From the NCBI GenBank assembly GCA_001077715.1, contig CP011126.1, positions 1,426,001 through 1,490,000 of the forward strand: a stretch of 64,000 nucleotides of DNA, in the 5' to 3' direction. The notes under the pieces were generated by a model that searched no databases, was not told the DNA's origin, and worked only from the letters and a program-made list of their open reading frames with translations. A program made the translations under genes and the position numbers. Of the stretch, positions 40,272 to 52,328 are shown in pieces. The stretch comes from Candidatus Coxiella mudrowiae. GTDB taxonomy: Bacteria; Pseudomonadota; Gammaproteobacteria; Coxiellales; Coxiellaceae. Position 1 is the stretch's first letter; each line of letters starts with the position of its first letter.

Positions 40272-43200
40272 TTATTCTATTTTCACTTCTTCGGATTTAA
40301 ATGCTGCACTCAAAGCTTTTTCAGCTTCAGTGGCAGTCACACCTTTTTCTTCCTTACTCCCTTCCATTACTTTTTCTTCTTTCTGCCGACGTTTTTGATG
40401 GTAGCTAAATCCAGTCCCGGCAGGAATTAGACGCCCAACAATTACGTTCTCTTTGAGGCCTCGAAGATCGTCGCGTTTTCCACCTACTGAAGCAGCCGTC
40501 AACACGCGGGTCGTTTCTTGGAAGGATGCTGCCGAGATGAAAGACTCGGTAGCTAAAGAAGCTTTTGTGATTCCCAGTAAAATAGGTTCTACTTTCGCCG
40601 TCCGCCCATCCTTTTGAATAATTTTTTCATTTTCCTCTCGTACACGAGGTCGTTCAACCTGCTCATCTTGGAGAAATTCTGTTTCACCCGGCTCGACAAT
40701 TTTAACCTTACGTAACATCTGACGGATGATCACTTCGATGTGTTTATCGTTAATTTTTACCCCTTGTAATCGATAAACTTCCTGTACTTCATTAACGATA
40801 TAGTTCGCCAGCGCATTCACTCCCAACAAGCGCAAAATATCGTGTGGATCTGGAGGGCCATCTGCAATCACTTCACCCTTTTCTACCGTCTCCCCTTCAA
40901 AGACACTTACGTGACGCCATTTAGGAATCAGTTCCTCATGGGTAGTACCATCTGGAGTGCTAATAATTAAACGCCCTTTGTCTTTGGTATCCTTACCAAA
41001 ACTAACTACACCAGAGATTTCGGCCAAAATAGCAGCATCTTTGGGTCGACGAGCTTCAAAGAGATCAGCTACTCGTGGCAATCCCCCAGTAATATCTCGG
41101 GTTTTGGAAGTTTCTTGAGGAATACGCGCAAGGACATCCCCAATTTGGACTGTAGAACCATCTTCTTTCGTAAGAATAGTCCCTTCCGGCAAGAAATAAT
41201 GCGCCGGAACTTTACCCCCCGGTAAAAAGAGATCGTTATCATTTTCATCCACCAGCTTAACCATGGGACGAAGCTCTTTACCTCCGGTAGTGCGTTGCTT
41301 GGTGGAAGCCACTACGATACTGCTAAGACCTGTCAATTCATCCGTTTGCCGATTCATTGTGACACCATCCACTAAATCAACGAAGCGCAAGGTACCTGCT
41401 ACTTCCGTGATAATAGGATGCGTATGAGGATCCCATTGAGCCACGACTTGGCCAGCTTTTACCAAATCATCATCACGTACACTAATCGTCGCACCATAAG
41501 GAACTTTGTAATGCTCACGCTCTCCACCTTGAGTATCTTGGACGACTAATTCTCCCGAACGTGAAACTGCCACTAAATTGCTATTGGCTTGTTCCACCGT
41601 CTTTAAATTGCGCAGCTTAATTTTCCCAGCAGACTTTACTTCGATGCTGTTAGCAGCCGTTGCTCGGGAAGCAGCCCCCCCGATGTGGAACGTCCGCATG
41701 GTTAATTGAGTTCCTGGCTCACCGATTGATTGAGCGGCCACCACACCGATAGCTTCCCCTACATTTACCATGTGTCCACGAGCAAGATCGCGTCCATAGC
41801 ACATCGAACAAATGCCATAGGCTGTTTCACACGTAATTGCAGAACGTACCATAACCCGATCCACGTTGTGTTCTTCTAAGATATCGACCAGTTTTTCATC
41901 CAGAAGGGTACCTTCAGCCATTAACTCTTTTTTCGATTTAGGATCGTTAACGGATTTCGCTAAAACTCGTCCCAGAACACGTTCTCGGAGAGGCTCAACA
42001 ACATCGCCTCCTTCGATGTGAGGCATCATCTCAATGCCTTGATCAGTCCCACAATCGTATTCTGTAATAACCAAATCTTGTGCGACGTCAACGAGTCGTC
42101 GAGTCAAATATCCCGAGTTTGCCGTCTTCAAGGCCGTATCGGCTAAGCCCTTACGGGCACCGTGGGTGGAAATGAAGTACTGCAAAACATTTAACCCTTC
42201 ACGGAAATTAGCTGTGATAGGGGTTTCGATAATGGTACCGTCAGGTCTTGCCATTAATCCCCGCATCCCCGCCAACTGACGGATTTGTGCTGCAGAACCT
42301 CGCGCACCGGAATCGGACATCATGTAGATAGAATTAAACGAGCTTTGTGTTACTTCTTTGCCTTGAGCATCTTTTACTTTTTCCATAGCAATTTTTTCCA
42401 TCATGGCTTTAGCGACTTGATCATTAGTTCGCGACCAGATATCAATCACTTTGTTGCGATGCTCCCCATAAGTCACCAAGCCAGAAGCATATTGCTTTTG
42501 AATTTCTTGGACTTCTTCTTCGGCCCTAGAAATGATGGCTTCTTTTTCATGCGGAACTACAAGATCATTCACGCCGATCGAAATACCAGAATAAGTTGCA
42601 TAGCGGAAGCCCATGTACATTAAATTATCTGCAAAAATGACAGTAGTTTTGAGACCTAAATTCCGATAGCAAATATCCAATAATTTGGTCACCGCCTTCT
42701 TAGTCATTGGCTGATCAATTAACGTAAAAGGTAATCCCTTTGGAACAATCTGCCATAATAAAATCCTCCCTACGGCAGTATTAACCAAGCGCTCACTCTC
42801 TTCCATATTGCCCGCTTCATCCAAAACACTTTCTTTAATTCGAACATCGACGCGCGCATGTAAATCCACTTGTCTATTCTCATAAGCACGGACCACCTCG
42901 TCCACGTCAGCAAACTTCATACCTTCGCCTTTCGCATTAACACGATCCCGAGTGATGTAGTAAAGACCCAACACCACGTCATGGGTGGGAACAATAATCG
43001 GTTCACCGTTTGCAGGATGTAAGACATTGTTGGTGGACATCATTAATGAACGCGCTTCTAATTGCGATTCTAAGGTGAGCGGGACGTGTACAGCCATTTG
43101 GTCCCCGTCGAAGTCTGCGTTATAAGCCGTACAAACGAGGGGATGAAATTGAATTGCCTTCCCTTCTACCAATACCGGCTCAAACGCTTGTATACCTAAG

Positions 43201-44492
43201 CGATGCAAGGTTGGCGCTCGGTTCAATAAGATAGGATGTTCCCGGATAACCTCTTCAAGAATGTCCCAGACTTCGGGAACTTCACTTTCCACCATTTTTT
43301 TAGCCGCTTTAATAGTGGTGGCTAAACCTCGTCGCTGTAATTTACTAAAGATAAAGGGTTTGAATAATTCCAATGCCATTTTCTTTGGCAAGCCGGCTTG
43401 ATGGAGTTTCAATGTCGGACCTACCACAATAACTGAACGACCTGAATAATCCACACGTTTACCAAGAAGATTTTGACGAAAACGCCCCGATTTACCCTTA
43501 ATCATGTCCGCTAAAGATTTCAAAGGACGACGGTTGGACCCTAAAATAGCCCGTCCACGGCGACCATTGTCCAGAAAAGCGTCTACGGCTTCTTGAAGCA
43601 TTCGTTTTTCATTGCGCACAATGATATCAGGCGCATTGAGATCCAATAGACGTTTTAATCGGTTATTTCGATTAATCACTCGACGATAAAGGTCGTTCAA
43701 ATCAGAAGTAGCAAAACGCCCACCATCCAACGGAACCAAGGGCCGTAAATCCGGAGGTAAAACAGGTAATACAGTTAATATCATCCACTCCGGCTTATTT
43801 CCCGACTCCAAAAACGCACTTAAGACTTTAAGACGTTTAGTGAGTTTTTTCATTTTCGTTTCGGAAGTAGTGGTCAGCATTTCGGCACGTAACGCTTCAA
43901 CTTCTGCAGCAACATCGATATCACGCAACAATCGTTGAATAGCTTCTGCACCCATAAGTGCGGTAAATTCGTCGCCATATTCTTCTAAGGCATCGAGATA
44001 AGCTTCTTCCGAAAGTAATCGCCTCTGCTCCAATTCCGTCATCCCCGGATCTACGACTACGTATGCTTCAAAATAAAGAATACGTTCAATATCGCGCAGA
44101 GTCATATCGAGGAGTAAACCAATACGGGAAGGTAACGACTTGAGGTACCAAATATGAGCCACAGGCGAAGCAAGTTCGATGTGACCCATTCGATCCCGTC
44201 GTACTTTAGCCAGGGTAACTTCCACCCCACATTTTTCACAAATCACACCGCGATGCTTGAGGCGTTTATACTTTCCGCATAAGCATTCATAGTCTTTAAT
44301 AGGACCGAAAATTTTGGCACAAAACAAACCATCGCGTTCAGGTTTGAAAGTTCGATAATTAATTGTTTCTGGTTTTTTTACTTCGCCGTACGACCACGAG
44401 CGAACCTCTTCTGGAGATGCCAGCTTGATGCGCAGTGCATCGAATTCAGCTGCGTGGTTTTCACTTTTTAGCTGTTTTAATAGGTCTCTCAA
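40272..44492 (-). CDS. rpoC: RNA polymerase subunit beta prime
   Basis: Catalytic subunit of RNA polymerase, 1406 residues. The N-terminal zinc site is visible as [20 protein letters not shown], the metal-binding active site as [12 protein letters not shown], the trigger loop and bridge helix region as [20 protein letters not shown] and [13 protein letters not shown], and the second zinc cluster as [16 protein letters not shown]. It starts 20 bases after rpoB and is fully open. Length matches proteobacterial homologues. Confidence 0.98.
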   Translation of the reverse strand: MRDLLKQLKSENHAAEFDALRIKLASPEEVRSWSYGEVKKPETINYRTFKPERDGLFCAKIFGPIKDYECLCGKYKRLKHRGVICEKCGVEVTLAKVRRDRMGHIELASPVAHIWYLKSLPSRIGLLLDMTLRDIERILYFEAYVVVDPGMTELEQRRLLSEEAYLDALEEYGDEFTALMGAEAIQRLLRDIDVAAEVEALRAEMLTTTSETKMKKLTKRLKVLSAFLESGNKPEWMILTVLPVLPPDLRPLVPLDGGRFATSDLNDLYRRVINRNNRLKRLLDLNAPDIIVRNEKRMLQEAVDAFLDNGRRGRAILGSNRRPLKSLADMIKGKSGRFRQNLLGKRVDYSGRSVIVVGPTLKLHQAGLPKKMALELFKPFIFSKLQRRGLATTIKAAKKMVESEVPEVWDILEEVIREHPILLNRAPTLHRLGIQAFEPVLVEGKAIQFHPLVCTAYNADFDGDQMAVHVPLTLESQLEARSLMMSTNNVLHPANGEPIIVPTHDVVLGLYYITRDRVNAKGEGMKFADVDEVVRAYENRQVDLHARVDVRIKESVLDEAGNMEESERLVNTAVGRILLWQIVPKGLPFTLIDQPMTKKAVTKLLDICYRNLGLKTTVIFADNLMYMGFRYATYSGISIGVNDLVVPHEKEAIISRAEEEVQEIQKQYASGLVTYGEHRNKVIDIWSRTNDQVAKAMMEKIAMEKVKDAQGKEVTQSSFNSIYMMSDSGARGSAAQIRQLAGMRGLMARPDGTIIETPITANFREGLNVLQYFISTHGARKGLADTALKTANSGYLTRRLVDVAQDLVITEYDCGTDQGIEMMPHIEGGDVVEPLRERVLGRVLAKSVNDPKSKKELMAEGTLLDEKLVDILEEHNVDRVMVRSAITCETAYGICSMCYGRDLARGHMVNVGEAIGVVAAQSIGEPGTQLTMRTFHIGGAASRATAANSIEVKSAGKIKLRNLKTVEQANSNLVAVSRSGELVVQDTQGGEREHYKVPYGATISVRDDDLVKAGQVVAQWDPHTHPIITEVAGTLRFVDLVDGVTMNRQTDELTGLSSIVVASTKQRTTGGKELRPMVKLVDENDNDLFLPGGKVPAHYFLPEGTILTKEDGSTVQIGDVLARIPQETSKTRDITGGLPRVADLFEARRPKDAAILAEISGVVSFGKDTKDKGRLIISTPDGTTHEELIPKWRHVSVFEGETVEKGEVIADGPPDPHDILRLLGVNALANYIVNEVQEVYRLQGVKINDKHIEVIIRQMLRKVKIVEPGETEFLQDEQVERPRVREENEKIIQKDGRTAKVEPILLGITKASLATESFISAASFQETTRVLTAASVGGKRDDLRGLKENVIVGRLIPAGTGFSYHQKRRQKEEKVMEGSKEEKGVTATEAEKALSAAFKSEEVKIE

Positions 44493-44512
44493 GACAGTTC
44501 TCCCGATTAACG

Positions 44513-47500
44513 TTAATCATTTTCTAAATTAATATCAATAGCTAACGAACGGATTTCTTTTATCAGAACGTTAAAGGATTCTGGCATCCCAGCATCCATC
44601 CGGTGATCGCCATCGACAATATTTTTATACATACGAGTGCGACCAGTGACATCATCGGACTTCACAGTTAGCATTTCCTGCAATGTGTAAGCAGCCCCAT
44701 AAGCTTCCAATGCCCAAACCTCCATTTCTCCGAATCTTTGTCCACCAAATTGAGCTTTACCACCCAAGGGTTGCTGGGTTACCAGGCTATAAGAACCCGT
44801 AGAACGAGCATGCATCTTGTCATCTACTAGGTGATTAAGCTTCAACATATACATGTATCCTACAGTGACAGCCCGATCGAATCTTTTTCCGGTTCGCCCA
44901 TCATACAGATGGGCTTGACCTGAGGTAGGAAGACCCGCCATCTCTAATAAATGCTTTATTTCTTCTTCCGTGGCACCATCGAATACTGGTGACGATATGG
45001 GCACACCCTTTCGCAGATTCTTAGCTAAAGTAGTAACTTCTTCATCGTTTAAAACCTCCAGATTAAATTTTTGGGTCTTGCTTAAGTCATAAATCGGCTT
45101 AAGGATTTTACGCAATTGTTTTGCATCAACGCCTTGATCGATCAACTCACCAATTTTAATCCCCAAGCCCTTTGCCGCCCATCCCAAATGAGTTTCGAGC
45201 ACCTGGCCAATATTCATCCGGGAAGGAACACCTAAGGGATTAAGCACGATATCTACGGGCGTACCGTCTTCTAAATAAGGCATATCTTCGACTGGAACGA
45301 TGGTAGAGATAACCCCTTTATTTCCATGACGCCCTGCCATTTTATCGCCAGGTTGAATACGACGTTTAACTGCTAAATAAACCTTCACTATCTTGATGAC
45401 GCCGGGTGCTAAATCGCCACCTTGAGTCAATTTCTGACGGAAGTCTTTGAGTTTTTCGTCACGTACTTTATGAAGTTCCTCATAGTGTTCATGAGTAGCT
45501 TCGAGACGTTTCGTTGCATTGTCATCATGCAATTCAATTTCAAACCACTTTTGTTGAGGTAATTCGGCCAAATAAGCTTTGCTAATTTTTGTGCCTTTTG
45601 CCAATTTAAGTGGACCACCAGCGGCCACTTGATTGACAAGAAGCTTTTCCAAGTTTTCGAACAAAGCATCTTCACGTACGCGAAGTTGATCATTTAAATC
45701 TTTTTCCACCTTCGCAAGCTCAGCTTTTTCAATATCTAAGGCACGTTCGTCTTTCTTCATCCCTTCGCGAGTAAAAATACGAACGTCAATAACGGTACCT
45801 GTAATTCCAGGAGTAACTCGTAAAGAAGTGTCTTTTACGTCTGATGCTTTTTCACCAAAAATAGCTCGCAGTAATTTTTCCTCCGGCGTAAGCTGAGTTT
45901 CACCTTTAGGAGTTACCTTCCCGACTAGGATGTCTCCCGGTCCCACTTCAGCTCCCATATGCACAATTCCGGATTCATCCAACTTTGCTAACGCACTCTC
46001 TCCGATATTGGGAATATCCGCCGTAATTTCTTCTGGGCCTAATTTGGTATCGCGAGCAATGCAGGTAAATTCTTGAATATGAATCGTCGTGAATCGATCT
46101 TCTTCTACTAATCGTTCGGAAATTAGAATGGAATCTTCAAAGTTGTAACCGTTCCAAGGCATGAAAGCAACTAATAAATTTTGCCCCAATGCCAACTCAC
46201 CAATATCTGTAGAAGGACCGTCAGCCAATACATCCCCTTTTTGTACACGATCACCAACTTCCACGATTGGGTGTTGATTAATACAGGTGTTTTGATTGGA
46301 GCGGGTGAATTTAGTCAAATTGTAAATATCGACCCCAATATCATCTTCATCCACTTCCTCTAAATCTATCCGAACCACGATACGTGAAGCATCAACGGAG
46401 TCTACAATACCACTGCGTTTAGCAACCACCGTGACTCCAGACTCTACGGCCACAGTACGTTCCATTCCAGTTCCTACTAAGGGCGTTTCTGGTCGAATTG
46501 TAGGTACCGCTTGACGTTGCATGTTCGAACCCATCAATGCCCGGTTAGCATCGTCATGTTCTAGGAAGGGAATCAAGGCAGCTGCCACAGAAACAATTTG
46601 CCGCGGTGAAACATCCACATAGTTCACCTTATTCGGTGTTGTAAGAGTAAATTCCCCTTTATAACGGCATGAAATTAATTCATCCACCATGCGGCCATTT
46701 CCATCGACATTAGTATTCGCTTGTGCAATATAATAATCGCCCTCTTCAATAGCTGATAAATATTCCGTTTCATCGGTAACCACTCCGTCAATCACTTTTC
46801 GGTAAGGCGTTTCTAAAAAGCCATACTCATTTGCACGCGCAAATACCGCCAACGAATTAATTAAACCAATATTAGGTCCCTCAGGAGTCTCAATAGGGCA
46901 GACTCGCCCATAATGGGTGGGGTGCACATCTCGCACTTCGAAACCTGCTCGCTCCCGTGTTAATCCGCCCGGCCCTAAAGCAGACACTCGGCGTTTATGG
47001 GTTACTTCAGATAACGGATTATTTTGATCCATAAATTGTGATAATTGGCTCGAACCAAAAAATTCCTTTATTGCCGCTGACACAGGCTTTGCATTTACCA
47101 AATCTTGGGGCATTAAGTTTTCGATATCCGCTAAGCTCAATCTATCCTTTACGGCTCGCTCAACGCGAACCAATCCCACACGAAATTGGTTTTCAGCCAT
47201 TTCGCCTACACTCCGGATGCGTCGATTCCCTAAATGGTCAATGTCATCCACATCTCCTTTTCCATCTCGAATATCAACAAGAACACGTAACGCATCTACT
47301 ACATCTTCTTTAAATAAAATTCCTGATCCCGTTAATTCTTTTCGTCCGACGCGGCGATTAAATTTCATTCGACCCACAGCGGATAAATCATAACGCTCCG
47401 GTGAGAAAAATAAATTCTCGAATAAGCTTTCAGCAGCTTCTTTGGTGGGTGGTTCACCTGGGCGCATAATGCGATAAATTTCTACTAAAGCCTCTAATTG

Positions 47501-48634
47501 GTTATTGGTGTTATCCAACCTCAAGGTATCAGAAATATAGGGTCCACATTCAATTTCGTTGATATATAATGTATGCAACGAAGAAATATTTTGAGCTCGG
47601 AATTTCTTTAATAAATCGGGCGTAATAATTTCGTTAGCTTGAGCAATTACTTCTCCCGTTTCTTCATCAATAACAGCTTTACCAATGACTTTGCCATATA
47701 AATATTCATCGGGCAGCTCAAGTTCGCTTATTCCAGCTTTTTCAATCAAGCGAATATGCCGTGCGGAAATTCGACGATTAGCTTCAACAATTATTTTCCC
47801 TTTTTTGTCTTTTATAGTCACTGCTGCTAATTCACCACGCAATCGCTGCGGCACTAATTCTAAAGTGACATTTTCTTTATTGAGATGGAAAGTATTTGTC
47901 TCATAAAACATATCGAGGATTTGTTCGGTATCATAACCTAACGCTCTTAAAACCACTGTCGCTGGTAATTTACGGCGTCGATCAATCCGCATAAATAAAC
48001 AGTCTTTGGGATCAAACTCAAAATCCAACCACGAACCGCGATAAGGAATAATTCGAGCTGAATATAATAATTTTCTAGAAGAATGTGTCTTACCTTTATC
48101 ATGCTCAAAGAAAATCCCAGGAGATCGATGTAATTGGGAAACAACTACTCGCTCAGTTCCATTAATTATAAGACTCCCCGTTTCTGTCATTAATGGAATT
48201 TCGCCCATATAAACTTCTTGTTCTTTGATATCCTTGATGACTTTTTTGCCTGGAGGTGCATCCTTGTCGTAAATGACTAACTGCATATTCACTTTCAGAG
48301 GAGCAGCGTAGGTTAAGCCTCGTAACTTACATTCTTCTACATCGAAGATGGGCTCTTCACCCAAACTATAACCCACATATTCCAATTCCGCATGACCAGA
48401 ATAACTGGAAATAGGGAACACGGACTTAAAGGCGGCATGTAAACCTATATCTTGCCTGTGTTCGAGCGCTACATCCTTTTGCAAGAAAGTACGATAAGAT
48501 TCTATTTGCGTTTCTAATAAATAAGGCGTTTTTAATACCTCAACTTCGCGTTTTCCTAGGTTGACGCGTGCACGCTTTTTCTCAGCATAAGAAATCGCGG
48601 CTGAATTTCTGCTTCTAACATTCGCTTGCGCCAT
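44513..48634 (-). CDS. rpoB: RNA polymerase subunit beta
   Basis: Second large catalytic subunit, 1373 residues from ATG 48634 ([11 protein letters not shown]) behind GAGG; a GTG two codons earlier overlaps the ribosome binding site. The rifampicin-pocket segment reads [20 protein letters not shown] and [14 protein letters not shown], the sensitive wild-type sequence. [10 protein letters not shown] and the C-terminal [24 protein letters not shown] are intact. Confidence 0.98.
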   Translation of the reverse strand: MAQANVRSRNSAAISYAEKKRARVNLGKREVEVLKTPYLLETQIESYRTFLQKDVALEHRQDIGLHAAFKSVFPISSYSGHAELEYVGYSLGEEPIFDVEECKLRGLTYAAPLKVNMQLVIYDKDAPPGKKVIKDIKEQEVYMGEIPLMTETGSLIINGTERVVVSQLHRSPGIFFEHDKGKTHSSRKLLYSARIIPYRGSWLDFEFDPKDCLFMRIDRRRKLPATVVLRALGYDTEQILDMFYETNTFHLNKENVTLELVPQRLRGELAAVTIKDKKGKIIVEANRRISARHIRLIEKAGISELELPDEYLYGKVIGKAVIDEETGEVIAQANEIITPDLLKKFRAQNISSLHTLYINEIECGPYISDTLRLDNTNNQLEALVEIYRIMRPGEPPTKEAAESLFENLFFSPERYDLSAVGRMKFNRRVGRKELTGSGILFKEDVVDALRVLVDIRDGKGDVDDIDHLGNRRIRSVGEMAENQFRVGLVRVERAVKDRLSLADIENLMPQDLVNAKPVSAAIKEFFGSSQLSQFMDQNNPLSEVTHKRRVSALGPGGLTRERAGFEVRDVHPTHYGRVCPIETPEGPNIGLINSLAVFARANEYGFLETPYRKVIDGVVTDETEYLSAIEEGDYYIAQANTNVDGNGRMVDELISCRYKGEFTLTTPNKVNYVDVSPRQIVSVAAALIPFLEHDDANRALMGSNMQRQAVPTIRPETPLVGTGMERTVAVESGVTVVAKRSGIVDSVDASRIVVRIDLEEVDEDDIGVDIYNLTKFTRSNQNTCINQHPIVEVGDRVQKGDVLADGPSTDIGELALGQNLLVAFMPWNGYNFEDSILISERLVEEDRFTTIHIQEFTCIARDTKLGPEEITADIPNIGESALAKLDESGIVHMGAEVGPGDILVGKVTPKGETQLTPEEKLLRAIFGEKASDVKDTSLRVTPGITGTVIDVRIFTREGMKKDERALDIEKAELAKVEKDLNDQLRVREDALFENLEKLLVNQVAAGGPLKLAKGTKISKAYLAELPQQKWFEIELHDDNATKRLEATHEHYEELHKVRDEKLKDFRQKLTQGGDLAPGVIKIVKVYLAVKRRIQPGDKMAGRHGNKGVISTIVPVEDMPYLEDGTPVDIVLNPLGVPSRMNIGQVLETHLGWAAKGLGIKIGELIDQGVDAKQLRKILKPIYDLSKTQKFNLEVLNDEEVTTLAKNLRKGVPISSPVFDGATEEEIKHLLEMAGLPTSGQAHLYDGRTGKRFDRAVTVGYMYMLKLNHLVDDKMHARSTGSYSLVTQQPLGGKAQFGGQRFGEMEVWALEAYGAAYTLQEMLTVKSDDVTGRTRMYKNIVDGDHRMDAGMPESFNVLIKEIRSLAIDINLEND

Positions 48635-48640
48635 GAACAC

Positions 48641-48813
48641 ACCTCATTTTTATAAGTAGAATATTTTGTTACTAGTCTTTACGTCAATCTCGCACCAGCG
48701 AGACCCAGATTTTCTAATTTTCTAAAACAAAAAAACATTCCCATTCTCTGAATTTTTGCTCTCGCAAAGACGACGTGAATTGGATATGCCTTCGATTAGT
48801 GTCTACTAGCCAA
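48641..48813 (-). promoter_or_regulatory. rplL-rpoB intercistronic region with hairpins
   Basis: The 173-bp gap holds two compact hairpins: TCTCGC-ACCA-GCGAGA (48688-48703, 6 bp stem) and TTTGC-TCTC-GCAAA (48755-48768). In enterobacteria this gap carries an attenuator and an RNase III site that set the ratio of L7/L12 to RNA polymerase. The location fits that role; the sequence itself is not the E. coli element. Confidence 0.5.
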
Positions 48814-49197
48814 CTACTCAAGTTCGACCTTAGCACCTGCCTCTTCAAGTTCTTTCTTAATTTTTTCAGCTCCTTCCTTGTTAACACCTTCCTTAACAAC
48901 GCTTGGGACAGATTCAACGAGATCCTTAGCTTCTTTTAAACCCAATCCGGTAATACTACGGATCGTTTTAATGACACCAATTTTGTTACCACCAAAGCTG
49001 GTCATTTTTACATTAAATTCGGTTTTTTCTTCCGCCGCAGCCGCTTCGCCCCCAGCTGTCATAGGCCCTGAAAAGGCTACTGCCTCTTGAGCTGAAACAC
49101 CAAATTTTTCTTCCATCATTTTTACCAAATCAACCACGTCCATCACACTCATGTTGGATACTGCTTCTAAAATATCTTCTTTCGTTATTTGAGCCAT
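48814..49197 (-). CDS. rplL: 50S ribosomal protein L7/L12
   Basis: Stalk protein that recruits translation GTPases. From ATG 49197 ([13 protein letters not shown]) it has 127 residues: N-terminal dimerisation region, an Ala/Gly/Glu hinge at about 45-60 ([13 protein letters not shown]), and the C-terminal domain with [26 protein letters not shown]. An ATG two codons earlier is also possible, closer to GGAG. Confidence 0.96.
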   Translation of the reverse strand: MAQITKEDILEAVSNMSVMDVVDLVKMMEEKFGVSAQEAVAFSGPMTAGGEAAAAEEKTEFNVKMTSFGGNKIGVIKTIRSITGLGLKEAKDLVESVPSVVKEGVNKEGAEKIKKELEEAGAKVELE

Positions 49198-49232
49198 TGT
49201 CATTTACTCCAAAAGATTAAATGGATTGCAAA

Positions 49233-49760
49233 TTACGCCGCTTTCTTTTGATCTTGAATCGCAGCCACTACGCGAACAACCTGAGCAACAGGCTCATTAA
49301 GCGCACGAAGAAATTTAGTCACCGGGGCCAACAAAACAGCCGCCGACTGACTTAAAGCTTCTTCACGTGAAGGGAGTTGGGCAACGGCTTTTAATTTATC
49401 TGCCGATAGTAACTCTGCTCCAAACGCCAAGGCTTTTACTTCCAGTTGTTCATGTTCCTTAATGAATTTTTCGATCAAACGAGCAGCAGCACCCGGCTCC
49501 TGTTGTGAAAAAAACAACACAATAGGCCCGGTCAAGACTTTATCGAGACAGGCATAGGGCGTCTCTTTAAATGCACGACGTGCAAGAGTGTTACGGTATA
49601 CCCGCATAGTTACCCCAGCGTTACGAGCCGTTTTTCGCAACTCCGACATTTCCGAGACGGTTAGTCCACGGTAATCCGCAACCACCACCGAGATTGCTTG
49701 CTGGGCAATGTCTGATAATTCTGCGACAATTGCCTTTTTCTGTTCGAGATTTAAAGCCAC
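49233..49760 (-). CDS. rplJ: 50S ribosomal protein L10 (GTG start)
   Basis: Stalk base protein that carries L7/L12 dimers and represses its own operon. The 175 residues start at GTG 49760 (ALNLEQKKAIVAEL) behind GGAG. The core VVADYRGLTVSEMSELRKTARNAGVTMRVYRNTLARRA is typical. The leader upstream forms an elaborate RNA structure. Confidence 0.96.
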   Translation of the reverse strand: MALNLEQKKAIVAELSDIAQQAISVVVADYRGLTVSEMSELRKTARNAGVTMRVYRNTLARRAFKETPYACLDKVLTGPIVLFFSQQEPGAAARLIEKFIKEHEQLEVKALAFGAELLSADKLKAVAQLPSREEALSQSAAVLLAPVTKFLRALNEPVAQVVRVVAAIQDQKKAA

Positions 49761-49788
49761 TGTCTCTTCTCCAGTTATTACTAATTAA

Positions 49789-49929
49789 GAAATAGCTCTT
49801 TGCTATTTCCATCCTTTCGGTGTCAACCTTTGAGGCGGCTACCGTCTGCGTGGGCAACCTAAAAAATGCTTAAGTTTTTAGGCATTTGCACCCGCAGTCT
49901 TCGACGGTTGGACCTCAATAAATGAGGTC
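49789..49929 (-). promoter_or_regulatory. L10-leader-like RNA structure before rplJ
   Basis: On the minus strand the leader forms nested helices. CCGTC/GACGG pairs the outer ends (49903-49907 with 49842-49846), then CTGCG/CGCAG inside. An inner hairpin CCTAAAAA/TTTTTAGG sits in the middle. Unpaired GAAGA lies on one side between the outer two helices, the asymmetric pattern expected of the kink-turn/L10-binding arm. Separate hairpins GACCTCA-ATAAA-TGAGGTC (49911-49929) and GAAATAGC-TCTTT-GCTATTTC (49789-49809) flank it. This fits L10-L7/L12 autoregulation. Confidence 0.72.
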
Positions 49930-49995
49930 TACCGCAAAATCTGTTATTTTCCTCACCTAACCCTCTCCTCTCCCCTTAAGCAGAGAGAATTCCTT

Positions 49996-50028
49996 TCGTC
50001 TTCTCCTCGCTAGTAGAGAGAAGGACGA
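49996..50028 (-). terminator. Hairpin directly after rplA
   Basis: TCGTCTTCTC pairs with GAGAAGGACGA through ten pairs with one bulge, eight bases beyond the rplA stop. A second C/T-G/A-rich hairpin follows near 49965-49990. There is no long U tract, so it may attenuate or process the rplKA-rplJL transcript rather than end it. Confidence 0.5.
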
Positions 50029-50034
50029 GGGGAT

Positions 50035-50727
50035 TTATCCTATTGTCGTTCGATTTACAACCACAACCGGCCCCATCGTGCTCGATAGGGTTAATTTCTT
50101 TAAATAGGTTCCTTTGGCAGTGCTGGGTTTGGCTCTCTTAACATCCGCTAACAAGGCTAATAAATTTTCTTCTAGCGCTTTTTCTTCAAAATCGACCTTT
50201 CCGATCGTGCAGTGAATAATACCATTTTTATCAGTACGATAGCGAACTTGTCCGTGTTTGGCGTTCTTAACCGCTGTGACCACGTCAGCAGTCACGGTCC
50301 CATCTTTAGGATTAGGCATTAGGCCACGAGGACCTAAGATTTGACCCAATTTCCCAACTACACGCATTATTTCCGGAGTAGCAATTACTATATCGAAATC
50401 AATATTTCCGGATTGAATTTGTTCAGCTAAATCATCCATTCCCACAATATCAGCACCCGCTTCTTTAGCTTTATCCGCCTTATCGCCTTGGGCAAAGACG
50501 GCCACTCTCACACTTCGGCCAGTTCCATGGGGCAATATAGTAGATCCCCGAACTGCTTGATCCGATTTACGGGAATCAACACCGAGATTAATGGCGACAT
50601 CGACACTTTCTTTAAATTTGGCGGTTGCACAAGCTTTAACTAATTTAAGAGCTTCTGTTAGAGAATAGACCTTTTCAGGTTGGACCTTTTCTGCCGCTAA
50701 TTTTTGTCTTTTTGTGTGCTTTGGCAT
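50035..50727 (-). CDS. rplA: 50S ribosomal protein L1
   Basis: L1-stalk protein and autogenous repressor of rplKA. The 230 residues contain [34 protein letters not shown] and [13 protein letters not shown]-like [15 protein letters not shown], the classic signatures. Its start shares one base with the rplK stop. Length is normal (231-234). Confidence 0.97.
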   Translation of the reverse strand: MPKHTKRQKLAAEKVQPEKVYSLTEALKLVKACATAKFKESVDVAINLGVDSRKSDQAVRGSTILPHGTGRSVRVAVFAQGDKADKAKEAGADIVGMDDLAEQIQSGNIDFDIVIATPEIMRVVGKLGQILGPRGLMPNPKDGTVTADVVTAVKNAKHGQVRYRTDKNGIIHCTIGKVDFEEKALEENLLALLADVKRAKPSTAKGTYLKKLTLSSTMGPVVVVNRTTIG

Positions 50728-51164
50728 TATTCTACCCCCTCCACATCAATACCCATGCTACGCGCAGTCCCGGTAATGGTACGGACAGCAGCCTCAAGAT
50801 CCGCTGCGCTGAGATCCGGCGCCTTCATTTTGGCGATTTCTTCCAATTGCGCACGCGTTACTTTTCCAACTTTTTCTGTGTTGGGTCGAGCACTTCCGCT
50901 TTTTCCTTTCAACACAAATTTTTTCAGTAGAACAGAAGCTGGCGGTGTCTTAGTAACAAAGGAAAAACTGCGATCAGCATATACTGTAATGATCACAGGA
51001 ACGGATAAGCCCTTTTCGATATTTTGTGTTTCCGCATTAAATGCTTTACAGAACTCCATGATATTAAGGCCATGCTGTCCCAACGCGGGCCCAACTGGCG
51101 GACTTGGATTCGCTTCGCCCGCTTTAACTTGCAGACGAATGTAACCACTTACTTTCTTCGCCAT
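50727..51164 (-). CDS. rplK: 50S ribosomal protein L11
   Basis: GTPase-centre protein needed for stringent-response sensing. The 145 residues start with [38 protein letters not shown]; the C-terminal RNA-binding domain has [12 protein letters not shown]. Length is 142-145 in the family. Confidence 0.97.
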   Translation of the reverse strand: MAKKVSGYIRLQVKAGEANPSPPVGPALGQHGLNIMEFCKAFNAETQNIEKGLSVPVIITVYADRSFSFVTKTPPASVLLKKFVLKGKSGSARPNTEKVGKVTRAQLEEIAKMKAPDLSAADLEAAVRTITGTARSMGIDVEGVE

Positions 51165-51239
51165 AATTTTCTCCTAAGTACAAGCGCCTTTTCAGTTCCC
51201 CAATTAATTAAAAATTGCATGAGTTTTTCAACTATGCTC

Positions 51240-51779
51240 CTAACTTTTCTCTACTTGCCCAAATTCCAATTCCACTGGGGTAGAACGTCCAAAAATACTC
51301 ACCGACACTCGCAACCGGCTTTTCTCGTAATTGACATCCTCCACCACTCCATTGAAATCTGTAAAAGGTCCTTCGATAACCCTCACTACTTCGCCGGGTT
51401 CAAAGAGGACTTTGGGCTTGGGCTTAGTTTCACCCTCTTTAACACGTTGTAAAATTTTCGCTGCTTCCTCGTCGCTAATGGGCGCGGGCCGTTCGGTTCC
51501 AATAAAACGCAATACCTTGGGAACGTTTCGAACCAAAAGCAATGTTTTGTCATTCATCACCATTTGTACTAGGATATACCCGGGGAAAAACTTACGTTGG
51601 CTTTTACGCTTACGCCCCGCTCGCATTTCCACTACTTCTTCAGTGGGTACAATAATGTCATCAAAATAATGTTCCAAACCCTCTTTTCGGATATGTTCGT
51701 TTAACATCTTAACAACATAGTTCTCATGACCCGAATAAGTATGAAGAATGTACCAGCGTTTTTTTTCTTCAATCATCAA
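51240..51779 (-). CDS. nusG: Transcription termination/antitermination factor NusG
   Basis: A 179-residue factor binding RNA polymerase and Rho or S10. The N-terminal NGN domain has [24 protein letters not shown] and [14 protein letters not shown]. The C-terminal KOW domain (about 125-179) has [33 protein letters not shown]. It follows secE without a gap. Two ATG codons in tandem open it. Confidence 0.97.
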   Translation of the reverse strand: MMIEEKKRWYILHTYSGHENYVVKMLNEHIRKEGLEHYFDDIIVPTEEVVEMRAGRKRKSQRKFFPGYILVQMVMNDKTLLLVRNVPKVLRFIGTERPAPISDEEAAKILQRVKEGETKPKPKVLFEPGEVVRVIEGPFTDFNGVVEDVNYEKSRLRVSVSIFGRSTPVELEFGQVEKS

Positions 51780-52163
51780 TTATCCTCTTTCCCCAGTCAT
51801 CCAAGCGACAGCCCACATAAAGAAGCTATCGAGACCCCATAGAATAAGTGCTGTCACTATCACCATAACCACGACTACTAAAGTGGTCTGGAGAGTCTCT
51901 TGACGGGTTGGCCAAACGACTTTGCGCAGCTCTGTACGGGAGCCCTTCATAAAACCCCACGCCTTTTGGCCTTTTTGGGTTTGGGAAGCAATCACCAGTA
52001 CCCAAATAGCGAGAACAATTCCAATAGCGGCGCGGATCGCCACGGCAACGTGACTGTAATAAAAATTAGCTACAATACCTCCCGCGAGCAGGAGAATAAT
52101 TAGAAGCCATTTTAAACTGTCGAACCGCGACTTAGTGTCTTGTACCGCATTTTGTTGGGCCAT
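51780..52163 (-). CDS. secE: Preprotein translocase subunit SecE
   Basis: A 127-residue inner-membrane subunit that clamps SecY. Three hydrophobic segments are present, as in enterobacteria (about 19-37, 42-60 and 94-117). The conserved cytoplasmic amphipathic helix plus TM entry reads ELRKVVWPTRQETLQTTLVV. It lies between tRNA-Trp and nusG. Confidence 0.96.
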   Translation of the reverse strand: MAQQNAVQDTKSRFDSLKWLLIILLLAGGIVANFYYSHVAVAIRAAIGIVLAIWVLVIASQTQKGQKAWGFMKGSRTELRKVVWPTRQETLQTTLVVVVMVIVTALILWGLDSFFMWAVAWMTGERG

Positions 52164-52211
52164 AATTACTGTTTAATCTCGCTATTTTAAAGCTGTTTTT
52201 TTGGGTCACAT

Positions 52212-52287
<76 letters not shown>

Positions 52288-52328
52288 TTATCTCTAAATC
52301 TCAATAATTTTTAAACTTCTTTTTTATC

